Assembly (NCBI GenBank): GCA_019752635.1
Contig: JAIELX010000035.1
Coordinates: 1 to 61,028, forward strand
Length of the DNA stretch: 61,028 nucleotides
Direction of reading: 5' to 3'
Source of the DNA: Candidatus Obscuribacterales bacterium
GTDB taxonomy: Bacteria > Cyanobacteriota > Vampirovibrionia > Obscuribacterales > Obscuribacteraceae
How positions within the stretch are numbered: the first letter of the stretch is position 1; every line of letters starts with the position of its first letter. Under the pieces are notes generated by a model. The model was not told the origin of the DNA and made no database searches. It saw only the letters and a program-made list of their open reading frames with translations. The translations under genes and the position numbers were made by a program. Positions 60,114 to 61,028 of this stretch are shown one piece after another.

Positions 60114-60785
60114 ATGGGCAGAAATCAACTCTTCACGAGCGTTGCCTCTTTTGCAGGTTCGCTCGCCATCTGGACCCTGATGTTCGGTGGCAACCTGGTA
60201 CCAGCTTTGGTACTGATGGTCGTCCTTCTGATCCACGAGATGGGGCATTACATTGCCGCCCGTCTTGTCGGGGCGGAAGCCGAGCTACCCGTCTTCATGG
60301 TATTCGGAGCGTTCGTTCGCCACGAACCATCGACGCTGCGCAACAACTTCATCATCTCGGCAGCAGGCCCGCTCGTTGGTGCCGCCGCTGCGTTCGCGAT
60401 GCTCTTCCTCGGCGGACCGCTTCTTGTGAAAGCGGCCGCACTGGGATTGATCCTCAACCTCTTTCAGCTGATTCCGGTTCCTCCGTTCGACGGTGGCCAC
60501 ATGACACTGGCCATTGACCGGCGACTGTGGAAAGTCGGCGCAGTCTTCGTCACGGCATACGCCGCTGTCTGCCTGATGCGCGGCGACTTCTTGCCGGCGC
60601 TCTTCGTGTTCATGATGTGGAACCAAACGAAGGCGTACATGGACAGCGTCGAAGCGCAAGCCGAAATGAACCCGAGCGCATTCCAGGTTCCACCGCTCGA
60701 AAAGGCAATATACTCGCTGGTCTACTTCGGTTTGACCGGTGGGCTGATGTTCGTGTGCTGGTCGCTCGGCATCTCGATTCTGTAA
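60114..60785 (+). CDS. M50 site-2 protease family membrane protein
   Basis: 223 residues, about six membrane segments. Zinc motif HEMGH at 41-45 in the second segment and the partner aspartate in NLFQLIPVPPFDGGH, both as in site-2 proteases. No PDZ domain is present, so it resembles the short SpoIVFB/rhomboid-like minimal forms. AAGGAG precedes the ATG at 60114; a longer frame from 60060 lacks one. The substrate is unknown. Confidence 0.88.
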   Translation: MGRNQLFTSVASFAGSLAIWTLMFGGNLVPALVLMVVLLIHEMGHYIAARLVGAEAELPVFMVFGAFVRHEPSTLRNNFIISAAGPLVGAAAAFAMLFLGGPLLVKAAALGLILNLFQLIPVPPFDGGHMTLAIDRRLWKVGAVFVTAYAAVCLMRGDFLPALFVFMMWNQTKAYMDSVEAQAEMNPSAFQVPPLEKAIYSLVYFGLTGGLMFVCWSLGISIL

Positions 60786-60801
60786 GCCCTGTATTGTGAT
60801 T

Positions 60802-60848
60802 GACGGGAGGGAGAGGGGACAAGTTTTGTCCTCGCTCCCCATCCCGTC
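60802..60848 (+). terminator. terminator after the M50 protease gene
   Basis: Outer arms GACGGGA/TCCCGTC, inner arms GACAA/TTGTC and GGAG/CTCC; TTTGTTT follows. The remaining bases to the window end (60849-61028) show no gene. Confidence 0.8.
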
Positions 60849-61028
60849 TTTGTTTCCGCGCCTCTACTACATGCCTGCGTAGTCGCAAATGAGGACGGTA
60901 ATTACTCAGTGAGCGGCGTAGCCATTGGAACTCGTCCGACTAAGCGAACAGATCATAAACCGCGACGCGGCAGAGGCATTTATTCGATGAAAAAGGGGAG
61001 GGGAGCACCCGTTTCGACAACCCGAATT

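Overview
The window is bacterial chromosome-like DNA, coded on both strands with Shine-Dalgarno sites before most genes. The gene mix is Ser/Thr kinases fused to TPR domains, folate-biopterin (BT1) type transporters, PPK2 and OsmC, a class I KARI homologue, and a histone deacetylase family enzyme. It suggests a large-genome member of the Cyanobacteria/Melainabacteria lineage (Obscuribacterales-like). That placement is an inference from gene content; no rRNA gene is present.

Layout. 1-8101: signalling block with a possible frameshifted small gene, a Ser/Thr kinase and a NarL-type histidine kinase (minus), a response regulator (divergent) and a 1085-residue kinase-TPR protein. 8102-12536: minus-strand transporter, OsmC, PPK2 and MFS genes. 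13519-19938: a small hypothetical, a two-domain retropepsin-like protein, PanC, a KARI-like protein with two catalytic substitutions, and an opine-dehydrogenase-like protein. 20990-28595: an array of 29 tRNA genes (24 anticodons, every amino acid except serine) with seven small protein genes inside it, two of them S1-repeat proteins. 28683-30864: a NADAR-family protein, a hypothetical and three tandem coiled-coil/zinc proteins. 31150-37550: an all-minus block with two beta-propeller proteins, a metallophosphoesterase, an Rnl2-like RNA ligase and several hypotheticals, each gene ending in a GC-rich hairpin. 38350-41461: a Fur-type operator, a Ni/Co transporter, a small membrane protein and a TPR-metzincin protease. 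41815-46780: a five-gene Bat/Mxa-like VWA operon. 46895-60848: membrane proteins, a second BT1 transporter, an isochorismatase-like enzyme, a duplicated small gene pair, a CNNM protein, an HDAC homologue, a PDZ protein, a solitary Dam methylase, and small hypotheticals ending with an M50 protease.

The most striking region is 20990-37550. It combines a near-complete tRNA set, S1-type RNA-binding proteins, an RNA ligase, a phosphoesterase and a NADAR protein, with hairpins marking nearly every gene end. It reads as an RNA-centred accessory island that could supply and repair tRNAs, for example against anticodon nucleases. In 27 of 29 tRNA genes the discriminator base is followed immediately by CT, although CCA is never encoded. 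I saw no integrase, transposase, phage structural gene or CRISPR array.
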